NCBI GenBank assembly: GCA_023426425.1
Contig: JAFAAT010000022.1
Coordinates: 1-24,682 of the forward strand
DNA from: Bacteroidota bacterium
GTDB taxonomy: Bacteria; Bacteroidota; Bacteroidia; Chitinophagales; Chitinophagaceae
Length of the DNA: 24,682 nucleotides
Direction of reading: 5' to 3'
The translations under genes were made by a program, and so were the position numbers. The stretch's first letter is position 1. The number at the start of each line of letters is the position of its first letter. The notes beneath the pieces are model-generated. The model searched no databases. It had not been told where the DNA came from and was given only the letters and a program-made list of their open reading frames with translations. This document shows, piece by piece, positions 1 through 5,836 of the stretch.

Positions 1-2
1 AG

Positions 3-290
3 CTAAGTGAATATCCGGTCGGCGATGAAGGGAAGGATTGGGCGTATGAGGATGATGTCAAGACACACCAGGAACGCGAGATTCATTATCGCCACCTGGA
101 TGAAGCACTGGACCAGCTGGGCGAACCCTGCAGATCATTGCTCAAGGCTTTTTACCATAAGGAAAAAAGCATGCACGAAATTGCCGCTGATTTTGGATAC
201 ACCAATCCTGATAACGCGAAAACACAGAAGTATAAATGTCTGAACAGACTAAGAAGAATTTTCTACGGTGTTCAGGTTAACAAAGAATAG
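3..290 (+). CDS. RNA polymerase sigma factor, sigma-70 family (3' part, start outside window)
   Basis: The frame is open from the left edge and ends at TAG 288-290, giving about 95 residues of the C-terminal part. The visible sequence matches sigma-70 region 4: a helix with HLDEALDQLGEPCRSLL, then KSMHEIAADFGYTNPDNAKTQK, which reads as the helix-turn-helix that contacts the -35 element, then a basic end (KCLNRLRRIF). The arrangement is that of small ECF-type factors of Bacteroidota, where 'ALDQL...' and 'S..EIA..' flank the recognition helix. Region 2 is outside the window, so the ECF subgroup cannot be named. The next gene starts 2 bp after the stop, so the two are probably co-transcribed and translationally coupled. 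Another small ATG-initiated frame overlaps this one, but its protein has no recognisable features and it is taken as a shadow. Confidence 0.85.
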   Translation, partial: LSEYPVGDEGKDWAYEDDVKTHQEREIHYRHLDEALDQLGEPCRSLLKAFYHKEKSMHEIAADFGYTNPDNAKTQKYKCLNRLRRIFYGVQVNKE

Positions 291-292
291 CG

Positions 293-1360
293 ATGAAAGC
301 AGACATACAAATCTGGGAACTTGCAGAAGCCTACATATCGGGAACCATCTCCGATGCAGAGCTTGTAGCACTGGAACAAAGACTGGAAACTGATCCTGCC
401 TTCGCGGTGGAGTTTCAGGAATGCCTGAACCTGGTTGAGTCGCTGGAGAATAACGCACGTCAGAAAAACTTTGTGAGGCTGGTTCATGAAGTCGCCGCCG
501 ATCAGAAAAACAGCGGAAAGACAAAGACTATTCCTTTGCGCACGCATTATTTCCGCACCGCCGCAATAGCTGCCGGTATCGCCATCCTTACCACACTTTC
601 CACTGTTTACATCGTTTCTCACAGCGAACAAAAAAGGACTTCCCAATACAGACTCCTGAAGCGTGAGCTTGAAACCATCAAACGTTCCCACCATGCACTG
701 GTGAAAAATATAAACGTGCAGCACAATTCCCCCGTGGCACCCGCAAACATATCCGGCACCGGGTTCGCACTCACCAATGATGGTTATTTCGTGACAAACT
801 ATCACGTTACCGAAGGAGCAGATTCGGTTTACATACAGGATAACGAAGGCAGGTACTACAAGGCCCACATCATCAGCTTTGATGCTCAATCAGATGTGGC
901 ACTACTCAAAGTTGATAAGAAGGGCTTCAAGTTTTCGAAAACGGATGTGCCCTATACCCTCGCTACAGGAAAGAGATCATTAGGGACCAGGGTTTTTACT
1001 CTTGGATATCCTCAGGACGAGATTGTCTATAATGAAGGATACATCAGCTCCAGGAATGGTTACCAGGGAGACTCTGTTCAATACAGGCTGGAACTGCCGG
1101 CCAAAGCGGGGCAAAGCGGCGCACCTGTAATTGATGCCAAAGGACAGGTAATCGGAATCGTTACAGGCAAAGAGACTGAAAGTGAGGGCGCAACCTTTGC
1201 TGTGGGATCAGAAGCGATCATCAATTTACTCGACCAACTACCGAAAGAGCAACGTGTAAAGCTGGCTAAAACCAACAAACTTTCAAAGGCAAGCCGCGAG
1301 CAGCAGTTGGAAAAGCTGGAAGCTTATACGTTTGCAGTGAAGGTGTACAAAGGTCAGTAG
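293..1360 (+). CDS. Membrane-anchored trypsin-like serine protease with anti-sigma-like N-terminus
   Basis: 355 residues in three parts. Residues 1-70 are cytoplasmic and resemble the N-terminal helices of Bacteroidota anti-sigma proteins (WELAEAYISGTISDAELVALEQRL, then TDPAFAVEFQE). Residues 89-109 form one transmembrane helix. A short coiled stretch (115-140) follows, then a trypsin/HtrA-type protease domain (about 152-315). The triad is visible: His171 in TNYHV, Asp201 in SDVALLKV, Ser275 in GQSGAPV, with GTGFAL at 155-160 as the usual first strand. No PDZ domain is present; the last 40 residues are basic and helical. One N-in helix places the protease in the periplasm. The gene begins 2 bp after the sigma factor stop, which supports an anti-sigma or regulatory role. 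The protease call is firm; the anti-sigma role is inferred from position and N-terminal similarity. Confidence 0.85.
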   Translation: MKADIQIWELAEAYISGTISDAELVALEQRLETDPAFAVEFQECLNLVESLENNARQKNFVRLVHEVAADQKNSGKTKTIPLRTHYFRTAAIAAGIAILTTLSTVYIVSHSEQKRTSQYRLLKRELETIKRSHHALVKNINVQHNSPVAPANISGTGFALTNDGYFVTNYHVTEGADSVYIQDNEGRYYKAHIISFDAQSDVALLKVDKKGFKFSKTDVPYTLATGKRSLGTRVFTLGYPQDEIVYNEGYISSRNGYQGDSVQYRLELPAKAGQSGAPVIDAKGQVIGIVTGKETESEGATFAVGSEAIINLLDQLPKEQRVKLAKTNKLSKASREQQLEKLEAYTFAVKVYKGQ

Positions 1361-1385
1361 TCAACTTTCCTATTCACAAAGCTTG

Positions 1386-1409
1386 AAAGACCCGATTGAG
1401 GGTCTTTTT
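1386..1409 (+). terminator. Rho-independent terminator after the sigma/protease operon
   Basis: An 8-bp perfect stem AAAGACCC (1386-1393) / GGGTCTTT (1400-1407) with the 6-nt loop GATTGA, continuing into a T run (1405-1409). It lies 25 bp after the protease stop codon and faces the same way. Confidence 0.8.
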
Positions 1410-1425
1410 ACTTACTACAAAGACA

Positions 1426-1530
1426 ATGCTTTTGTCAGAAGCCGATAGTCCCACGCCTCAACATCTCTATGCCGGACGCTACAGTGCCGGTAGTGAACTG
1501 ATTTATACTTTTGCCGGTAGTGAACGATAG
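1426..1530 (+). CDS. Possible 34-codon leader ORF upstream of the EamA transporter
   Basis: An ATG-initiated frame of 34 codons ending at TAG 1528-1530. It starts 17 bp after the terminator of the preceding operon and overlaps the start of the transporter gene by 11-20 bp, depending on which start the transporter uses. The peptide contains AGSEL and AGSER nine residues apart. These come from a 14-bp direct repeat (1485-1498 and 1512-1525) offset by 27 bp, exactly nine codons. No clear Shine-Dalgarno sequence and no known family were seen. It may be a translated leader coupled to the transporter, or chance. Confidence 0.2.
   Translation: MLLSEADSPTPQHLYAGRYSAGSELIYTFAGSER
1506..1513 (+). promoter_or_regulatory. 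TAnnTTTG -7 box at the transporter start
   Basis: TACTTTTG matches the Bacteroidota -7 consensus TAnnTTTG exactly. It overlaps the TTG start candidate of the transporter, so if active it would give an almost leaderless mRNA beginning near GTG 1520. No TTG at the expected -33 distance was seen, and a box of six fixed bases arises by chance several times in a window of this size. Confidence 0.2.
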
Positions 1531-2434
1531 GGTAAAAGCACATCTTGCACTTTTGGGTGCCAATATCTTCTACGGAGCCGGTTTTACTGTTGCAAAATCT
1601 GTAATGCCACGCCTGATAGAGCCACTCGGATTCATTTTTATCCGTGTTACTGTCGTGATGATCTTGTTCTGGCTTAGCATAGCCGGAGGCAAAAACTTCA
1701 GTACGAAAATCGCCCCAAAAGACTGGAAGATCCTCGTGCTCGGCGGCTTATTCGGTGTAGCCCTGAACCAGATGTTGTTCTTCGCAGGTCTCAACCTCAC
1801 CTTCCCAATCCATGCTTCACTCATCATGATGAGCACCCCCTTGCTCATCACCCTCATCGCCGTGTTCATCCTGAAAGACCGCATCGGCTGGGTTAAAGGT
1901 ATAGGACTCGTACTCGGTATAGGAGGGGCCACCCTGCTCATGAGCGCCGGACAGGAAATTACCCTCACCGGCAGCTCAGCACTCGGTGACCTCCTTGTTT
2001 TCCTGAACGCCGCATCCTACGCCATCTACCTCGTCATCATCAAGCCTCTGATGATCCGCTACCGGCCCATAATCGTCATTCGCTGGGTGTTTTTCTTCGG
2101 CTTTCTCTTCGTAATTCCCTTCGGTCTGCCCCAGTTTCTCCGGGTCGATTGGTCACAGTTCACCCCCTGGGACTATACCGCTGTTGCCTTCATCGTCATC
2201 TGCGTCACGTTCTTCACCTACCTCTGGAACATCTATGCACTAAAGCACCTGAGCCCTGCCACTGCCGGCGCATATATCTACCTTCAGCCCATCTTTGCCG
2301 GTATCATCTCAACTATTGCAATCGGTGAAGAGGTCACCTGGGTAAAACTAGCTTCAACCTTCCTGATCTTCCTGGGAGTGTACCTGGTAAATTTTGGTTG
2401 GAAATCTCATCTACCCGGAAGATCGAACAAGTAA
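1511..2434 (+). CDS. EamA/DMT-superfamily transporter (10 TM)
   Basis: About 307 residues, the usual length for a two-domain EamA protein. It is highly hydrophobic with roughly ten transmembrane helices in two similar halves: about residues 9-142 (GANIFYGAGFTVAKSVMP through LGIGGATLLMSAGQ) and 155-297 (LLVFLNAASYAIYLVIIKPL through STFLIFLGVYLVNFGW). The PLGFIFIRV and HLSPATAGAYIYLQPIFAGIIS motifs are typical of inner-membrane drug/metabolite exporters. The substrate cannot be read from sequence. The frame has an in-frame stop at 1499 and no ATG near the beginning, so the start is TTG 1511 or GTG 1520; the shorter form begins MNDRVKAHLALLG. The gene stands alone between a terminator upstream and a long gap downstream. 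Confidence 0.88.
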   Translation: MPVVNDRVKAHLALLGANIFYGAGFTVAKSVMPRLIEPLGFIFIRVTVVMILFWLSIAGGKNFSTKIAPKDWKILVLGGLFGVALNQMLFFAGLNLTFPIHASLIMMSTPLLITLIAVFILKDRIGWVKGIGLVLGIGGATLLMSAGQEITLTGSSALGDLLVFLNAASYAIYLVIIKPLMIRYRPIIVIRWVFFFGFLFVIPFGLPQFLRVDWSQFTPWDYTAVAFIVICVTFFTYLWNIYALKHLSPATAGAYIYLQPIFAGIISTIAIGEEVTWVKLASTFLIFLGVYLVNFGWKSHLPGRSNK

Positions 2435-2655
2435 TTAGTCTAAAAAATATATAAGTCCATGGCGAAAACCTCTACTTTAATCGAAGTATTAGGCCCAATG
2501 CCATCGCAAAACGGGTCAAAACCTTCCTTTTTCACACATTTTCATGTATAACAGTGAATATTCATCTATCATCCGCTCAAAACCCCATTTTGTAGCTTCC
2601 GTTGGTTATCACTAACTTATAAGTGACGACCTTACTGATACCTCCCTTCTAATAC

Positions 2656-2708
2656 CCTGATTACTACCTGATTACTCCTTGATTACTCCCTGATAAGCCC
2701 TGATGAGA
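2656..2708. repeat. Tandem 11-bp repeats, CCTGATTACTM type
   Basis: Three near-identical 11-bp units (2656-2666 CCTGATTACTA, 2667-2677 CCTGATTACTC, 2678-2688 CTTGATTACTC) are followed by two decayed 10-bp units starting CCTGAT (2689-2698 and 2699-2708). The period is not a multiple of three, and no frame uses it as coding sequence. One turn of B-DNA per unit would put every copy on the same face of the helix, as in some multi-site operators; this function is only inferred. Confidence 0.6.
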
Positions 2709-2858
2709 GAGTTATTTTCAAATAGCAATATTTGTAATGCTCATTTTCGCCATTTTTTGCCCTTCAAAACAGGTATTTTGACACCTGCTTTCCGCTCTGG
2801 GAGCAGCTTTCACCCACCTTGCGCAAGATGAGTCAGGTGATTGGGCCTCCGTTCATAT

Positions 2859-2866
2859 TATCTTTG
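2859..2866 (+). promoter_or_regulatory. TAnnTTTG -7 box before a structured non-coding segment
   Basis: TATCTTTG matches TAnnTTTG exactly. A TTG lies 15 bp upstream (2841-2843), somewhat closer than the usual -33 spacing. No plus-strand gene follows, but two hairpins begin 4 bp downstream. Confidence 0.25.
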
Positions 2867-2869
2867 CAA

Positions 2870-2980
2870 GGACATGTGTGCTGTCCCCACGAGAGTGGCA
2901 GCACCAGCACCAGCCACTTGAAACTTGCTCAGTTGCGTCGACGGAAAATAAAAAAACGTGCGACTTAAGATCGCACGTTT
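2870..2980 (+). ncRNA. Possible small structured RNA
   Basis: Starting 4 bp after a TAnnTTTG box there are two abutting perfect hairpins: GGACA/TGTCC with a 7-nt loop (2870-2886), and CCAC/GTGG closing a GAGA tetraloop of the GNRA class (2887-2898). About 55 bases on is the 10-bp stem at 2954-2980, which could end a plus-strand transcript although only three T follow it in that direction. It matches no RNA family I can name. The evidence is structural only, so it may be chance or a minus-strand element. Confidence 0.25.
2949..2980 (-). terminator. Rho-independent terminator of the DUF4142 gene
   Basis: A perfect 10-bp stem AAACGTGCGA (2954-2963) / TCGCACGTTT (2971-2980) with a 7-nt loop. Read on the minus strand, the hairpin is followed by a long T-rich run (complement of AATAAAAAAA), 20 bp after the DUF4142 stop codon. 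Confidence 0.85.
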
Positions 2981-3000
2981 CTCCAGTAGGTTCAATAAGT

Positions 3001-3519
3001 TTAGAGGTCATTCTTGATGCTATCCGCCATATGATGGTGCATTTCGATCTTGGGTAGATACTTCTGTGCATATCCGCGCGCACTCTGATGACTACCATTG
3101 TTGATCTCAGTTTGCATCAGATTCATCATTACCTGATGGTCCATCAGCTGCGAATTGATGTACAGGCTATCAAATGTATAACCTGTTGCAGCAGCAAGCT
3201 GTGCCGCCAGTGCCTGGTGTGCACTATCAAGCCCCTGTGGGAGGTTCACGTCCAGAAGATCTGCAATCGAGTCCAGCTCTGCTTGCGCCACAGTGTGATC
3301 ACTCACCATCATCTGTCCATACGACCTTACAGACAGGTTCATGCCCTTTTGTGCAGCCATCTGTCCGGCTGCAATTTCGGCGTTATTACCATATGCAGCC
3401 ATCATCATAAAGTCACGGTCTTGCTGGTTCAGCGTGTTGCCGTTGTTGTCATCATCGTCTTTTTCACATGCAGTGAAAACGATAGTCGCAGTCATTAGTC
3501 CTAATAGAACTTTTTTCAT
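3001..3519 (-). CDS. DUF4142 domain lipoprotein
   Basis: 172 residues. The N-terminus MKKVLLGLMTATIVFTAC is a lipoprotein signal peptide with lipobox FTAC, so Cys18 would be lipidated; an acidic EKDDDDNNGN linker follows. Residues about 32-170 match the DUF4142 family, predicted to be a ferritin-like four-helix bundle: DRDFMMMAAYGNNAEIAAGQMAAQKG, then SYGQMMVSDHTVAQAEL, and a C-terminal HQVMMNLMQTEINNG helix. The sequence is unusually rich in Met and His (ending KIEMHHHMADSIKNDL), which would suit metal binding, but no activity is established for the family that I can name. It stands alone with its own terminator. The ATG start has no strong Shine-Dalgarno, normal for this phylum. Confidence 0.85.
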   Translation of the reverse strand: MKKVLLGLMTATIVFTACEKDDDDNNGNTLNQQDRDFMMMAAYGNNAEIAAGQMAAQKGMNLSVRSYGQMMVSDHTVAQAELDSIADLLDVNLPQGLDSAHQALAAQLAAATGYTFDSLYINSQLMDHQVMMNLMQTEINNGSHQSARGYAQKYLPKIEMHHHMADSIKNDL

Positions 3520-3789
3520 ATTGATGGTTTTGGTTTAAAAATCTTTTGATGTAGTTAGGCTCTCCTCTTTCGCAGGAAGTAAATCATCGTATTGCCTGAT
3601 TTTTCTGCGCAAGCAGTTGGCATAAATCGCATGCCATATCCAGCCGTGAAAACAAGCAGGGGAGGGAGTTTCGGCCAAATTGCCGTTTCAAAGAAATACA
3701 CGGATCAGCGATTTACGCGATCCCAGTGGAATATACAGTAGTATTCAGATTCTTGCAGTTCTGGCAGTTATGAATTTCTGGCCCCGGCG

Positions 3790-4929
3790 TTAATAGGTAA
3801 TCACCTGTTCCTCTATTTCTTCTGGAAGTGCACGGAATTCGTATTGCTGATTGCGCAACTGTGGCTCAAATCCGGCCTCAGTTATCGCCTGCTGAATCCC
3901 CTTTGCAGTAAACCTATGGGGAGCGCCTGCCGCACTCACCACATTTTCTTCAATCATAATAGAGCCGAAATCATTAGCACCTGCATGGAGACAGATCTGC
4001 GCCACCGCCTTACCCACCGTCAGCCAAGACGCCTGTATGTTCCTGATATTCGGCAGCATTATGCGACTAAGCGCAATCATACGGATATATTCTTCAGCTG
4101 TGGTCAGGTTTCGTGTCCCACGAATCCGGCTCAGCAGGGTATCTACATCCTGAAAAGTCCACGGAATAAAGGCAATGAAACCCTTTGCGCCTGCCGGCTT
4201 CCTTGCCTGAACTTCCCTGAGTTTCACCAGGTGCTCGAATCTTTCATAGATGGTTTCCACATGCCCGAACATCATAGTAGCCGAAGTGGTAAGGCCCACA
4301 TTATGCGCCTCATGCATGATGTCCAGCCATTCCTGGGCGCCACATTTCCCCTTAGAGATCAACCTTCGCACCCGGTCGTTAAGTATTTCTGCACCGGGTC
4401 CAGGCATGCTGTCCATGCCTGCTTCTTTAAGTGCCAGAAGCGCTTCCCTGTGGGAAACTCCGGACACTTTACATATATGGGCCACTTCAGGAGGTCCCAG
4501 GGCGTGAAGCTTCAGGTTGGGGTACATGTCCTTAAGCTGGCGGAACAAGCTCGTATAATAGTCCAGGCCCAACTCAGGATTATGGCCGCCCTGAAGTAGC
4601 AGCTGTTCTCCACCATACCTGAAGGTTTCTTCTATTTTCTGCCTGTAGGTTTCGATATCTGTTACATAAGCCTCAGGATGACCAGGAATTCTATAGAAGT
4701 TGCAGAACTTGCAATTGGCCACACAGACATTGGTCGTATTCATGTTCCGGTCAATGATCCAGGTCACCTTTCCGTGTGGCACTTGCTTCTTTCTCAGCTC
4801 ATTCGCAAGGAACATAAGCTCCGCCAGTGGAGCTTTTTCAAATAAAAAAACACCCTCCTCCGCAGAAAGATGTTCGAAGTTCAACGCGCGCTCATACAAC
4901 CCGGCTAAATTCATCTGAAGGGAAAACAT
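3790..4929 (-). CDS. mqnC: Cyclic dehypoxanthinyl futalosine synthase (radical SAM)
   Basis: 379 residues, the usual size for this enzyme. It cyclises dehypoxanthinyl futalosine to the cyclic form in the futalosine route of menaquinone synthesis, in the cytoplasm. The radical SAM cluster motif CxxxCxxC is Cys69, Cys73, Cys76 (NVCVANCKFCNF). Downstream motifs fit the MqnC/MqnE/CofH group: GGEQLLLQGGHNPELGLDYY, then LHALGPPEV, MDSMPGPGAEILNDRVR, TTSATMMFGHVET and ANDFGSIMIEENVVSAAG. The QGGHNPELGLDYY and IEENVVSAAG segments favour MqnC over aminofutalosine synthase MqnE. The start at 4929 is supported by GGAGA five bases upstream; Met6 is a less likely start. No other menaquinone genes lie nearby, so the pathway genes are scattered, as often seen in Bacteroidota. 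Confidence 0.93.
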   Translation of the reverse strand: MFSLQMNLAGLYERALNFEHLSAEEGVFLFEKAPLAELMFLANELRKKQVPHGKVTWIIDRNMNTTNVCVANCKFCNFYRIPGHPEAYVTDIETYRQKIEETFRYGGEQLLLQGGHNPELGLDYYTSLFRQLKDMYPNLKLHALGPPEVAHICKVSGVSHREALLALKEAGMDSMPGPGAEILNDRVRRLISKGKCGAQEWLDIMHEAHNVGLTTSATMMFGHVETIYERFEHLVKLREVQARKPAGAKGFIAFIPWTFQDVDTLLSRIRGTRNLTTAEEYIRMIALSRIMLPNIRNIQASWLTVGKAVAQICLHAGANDFGSIMIEENVVSAAGAPHRFTAKGIQQAITEAGFEPQLRNQQYEFRALPEEIEEQVITY

Positions 4930-4934
4930 TTAAA

Positions 4935-4939
4935 TCTCC
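4935..4939 (-). promoter_or_regulatory. Shine-Dalgarno of mqnC
   Basis: On the minus strand GGAGA stands 5 bases before ATG 4929-4927. It is one of the few clear Shine-Dalgarno sequences in the window and decides for the upstream ATG rather than Met6. Confidence 0.55.
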
Positions 4940-4946
4940 AAAATTA
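4939..4946 (-). promoter_or_regulatory. TAnnTTTG -7 box upstream of mqnC
   Basis: On the minus strand TAATTTTG matches TAnnTTTG exactly, ending 9 bases before the ATG. If used, the mRNA would start inside or just after the Shine-Dalgarno, so either this box or the Shine-Dalgarno is probably not functional. No -33 TTG was found at the expected distance. Confidence 0.2.
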
Positions 4947-5004
4947 GGTGAAAAAGCCCGGCTGAGGCGTTAAATGTTACCTATTGCGCCATTCCTCGCC
5001 GATG

Positions 5005-5036
5005 GCCTGGAGATCCTCACTGTGTAAACTCCAGGC
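5005..5036. other. 8-bp inverted repeat between mqnC and the DUF5606 gene
   Basis: GCCTGGAG (5005-5012) and CTCCAGGC (5029-5036) form a perfect 8-bp stem with a 16-nt loop. It lies 75 bp upstream of the mqnC start and just downstream of the DUF5606 terminator. It has no T run, so it does not look like a terminator; it could be an operator or part of the mqnC leader. Confidence 0.45.
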
Positions 5037-5057
5037 TCATGGTCCGAATCCGTCATG

Positions 5058-5090
5058 CAAAAAAAACCGCCCCAAGGTTGGAAGCGGTTT
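5058..5090 (-). terminator. Rho-independent terminator of the DUF5606 gene
   Basis: Outer stem AAACCGC (5064-5070) / GCGGTTT (5084-5090) with a small inner CCAA/TTGG pair. On the minus strand it runs into eight or more T (complement of the A run at 5059-5066), 22 bp after the DUF5606 stop codon. Confidence 0.8.
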
Positions 5091-5112
5091 CATATTGAAT
5101 ATCAGCACTGAG

Positions 5113-5775
5113 TTACTCTTCTTCTTTCTTCTTTTTGGCAGTCTTCTTAGCTGGTTTCTCTGCAGATGCATCACCTTCTCCTTCTTCAGCCGTTTTTTTC
5201 TTACGGGCCGTTTTCTTCGGTTTCTCTTCTCCTTCTGCAGCAGCAGCCTCGTCAGCAGATTTTTTAGCACGAGCTTTTTTAGCTGGCTTCTCGCTCACCT
5301 CTTCGGTTGTTGTTTCACTGTCTTTCTCGCTTTCGTTTGCAGCAGCATTAGGTTCTTCCGTGTTTGCTTCTGCTTCTTGCCGGGCAGCCTCAAAGTTGAG
5401 AAGATCGTTCTCTTTCAGGATATCATACCATTTCAACATCTTCTTCATGTCGCTGACATACACCCTTTCCTCATCAAACTCAGGGAAGATGCCTTTGAAA
5501 TAGCCTTTGATGTCATTACTGCTGGCCGACTTTGGATCAGGCCTGCTTGTAGAATCATTTTCTTTCATTTTCTGAAAGACTTCGTGCAGTCGAACGTTTT
5601 CTCCGGTGGTGTACACCTCGATACTCTCCAGTGGGGTCACATTGTGCAATCTTGCCGGGATGAACTTCGTAGTCTTGTCACCAAGGCTTTTGACGATGGC
5701 ACCATCGCTTTTTGTAGCCATCAACTGAAACAGACCGCCAATACCGGTCACTGCAACTATTTCTCTGTAATCCAT
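5113..5775 (-). CDS. DUF5606 domain protein with lysine-rich C-terminal tail
   Basis: 220 residues in two parts. Residues 1-126 form the compact DUF5606 domain typical of Bacteroidota (MDYREIVAVTGIGGLFQLMATKSDGAIVKSL, later TPLESIEVYTTGENVRLHEVFQKM and VYVSDMKKMLKWYDIL). Residues 132-160 are acidic. Residues 162-220 are a low-complexity basic tail with three similar blocks beginning EKP at 162, 184 and 206 (EKPAKKARAKK, EKPKKTARKKK, EKPAKKTAKKKK), so the period is exactly 22 residues. The tail resembles histone H1-like and other nucleic-acid-binding tails. No function is established that I know of; DNA or RNA binding is inferred from composition. No signal peptide, hence cytoplasmic. ATG 5775 is preceded by a TAnnTTTG box. 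It has its own terminator. Confidence 0.85.
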   Translation of the reverse strand: MDYREIVAVTGIGGLFQLMATKSDGAIVKSLGDKTTKFIPARLHNVTPLESIEVYTTGENVRLHEVFQKMKENDSTSRPDPKSASSNDIKGYFKGIFPEFDEERVYVSDMKKMLKWYDILKENDLLNFEAARQEAEANTEEPNAAANESEKDSETTTEEVSEKPAKKARAKKSADEAAAAEGEEKPKKTARKKKTAEEGEGDASAEKPAKKTAKKKKEEE

Positions 5776-5788
5776 ACGATACCTTGAA

Positions 5789-5814
5789 GGGGAGCAAAAA
5801 TAGAGTTTTTCCCC
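5789..5814. other. Hairpin overlapping the DUF5606 promoter box
   Basis: GGGG (5789-5792) pairs with CCCC (5811-5814) and AAAAA (5796-5800) with TTTTT (5806-5810), giving a 9-bp stem with a 3-nt bulge (AGC) and a 5-nt loop. It sits between the stop of the large repeat protein and the start of the DUF5606 gene and overlaps the -7 box at 5795-5802. It lacks a following T run, so a terminator role for the upstream gene is doubtful. Confidence 0.4.
5795..5802 (-). promoter_or_regulatory. TAnnTTTG -7 box of the DUF5606 gene
   Basis: On the minus strand TATTTTTG matches TAnnTTTG exactly, ending 19 bases before ATG 5775; this gives a normal short leader of about 12 nt. No TTG was seen at the usual -33 position. 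Confidence 0.35.
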
Positions 5815-5836
5815 GATAATAAGGAGCAGGCGGAAA

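Larger units (their letters stand above)
2435..2948. other. Long non-coding gap (514 bp) with repeats and structured segment
   Basis: No credible gene was found on either strand. The first 220 bases show nothing recognisable. It then holds a short array of 11-bp repeats (2656-2708), a stretch rich in small inverted repeats (about 2775-2900), and a TAnnTTTG box (2859-2866) followed directly by two adjacent hairpins. These are listed separately. It ends at the terminator of the minus-strand DUF4142 gene. Confidence 0.6.

Noticed and set aside
2766..2850. GGGAGCAGC segment reminiscent of the SRP RNA domain IV
   Set aside because: The conserved GGUCAGG and CCGGAAG parts are missing and the pairing does not form.
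2853..3098. 81-codon minus-strand frame at the DUF4142 gene end
   Set aside because: It overlaps the real lipoprotein gene in another frame and runs through its terminator.
5005..5057. tRNA-like stretch: an 8-bp stem followed by GGTCCGAATCC resembling a T-arm
   Set aside because: No acceptor stem, D-arm or 5-bp T-stem can be formed in the right positions, and the loop is too long for an anticodon arm.
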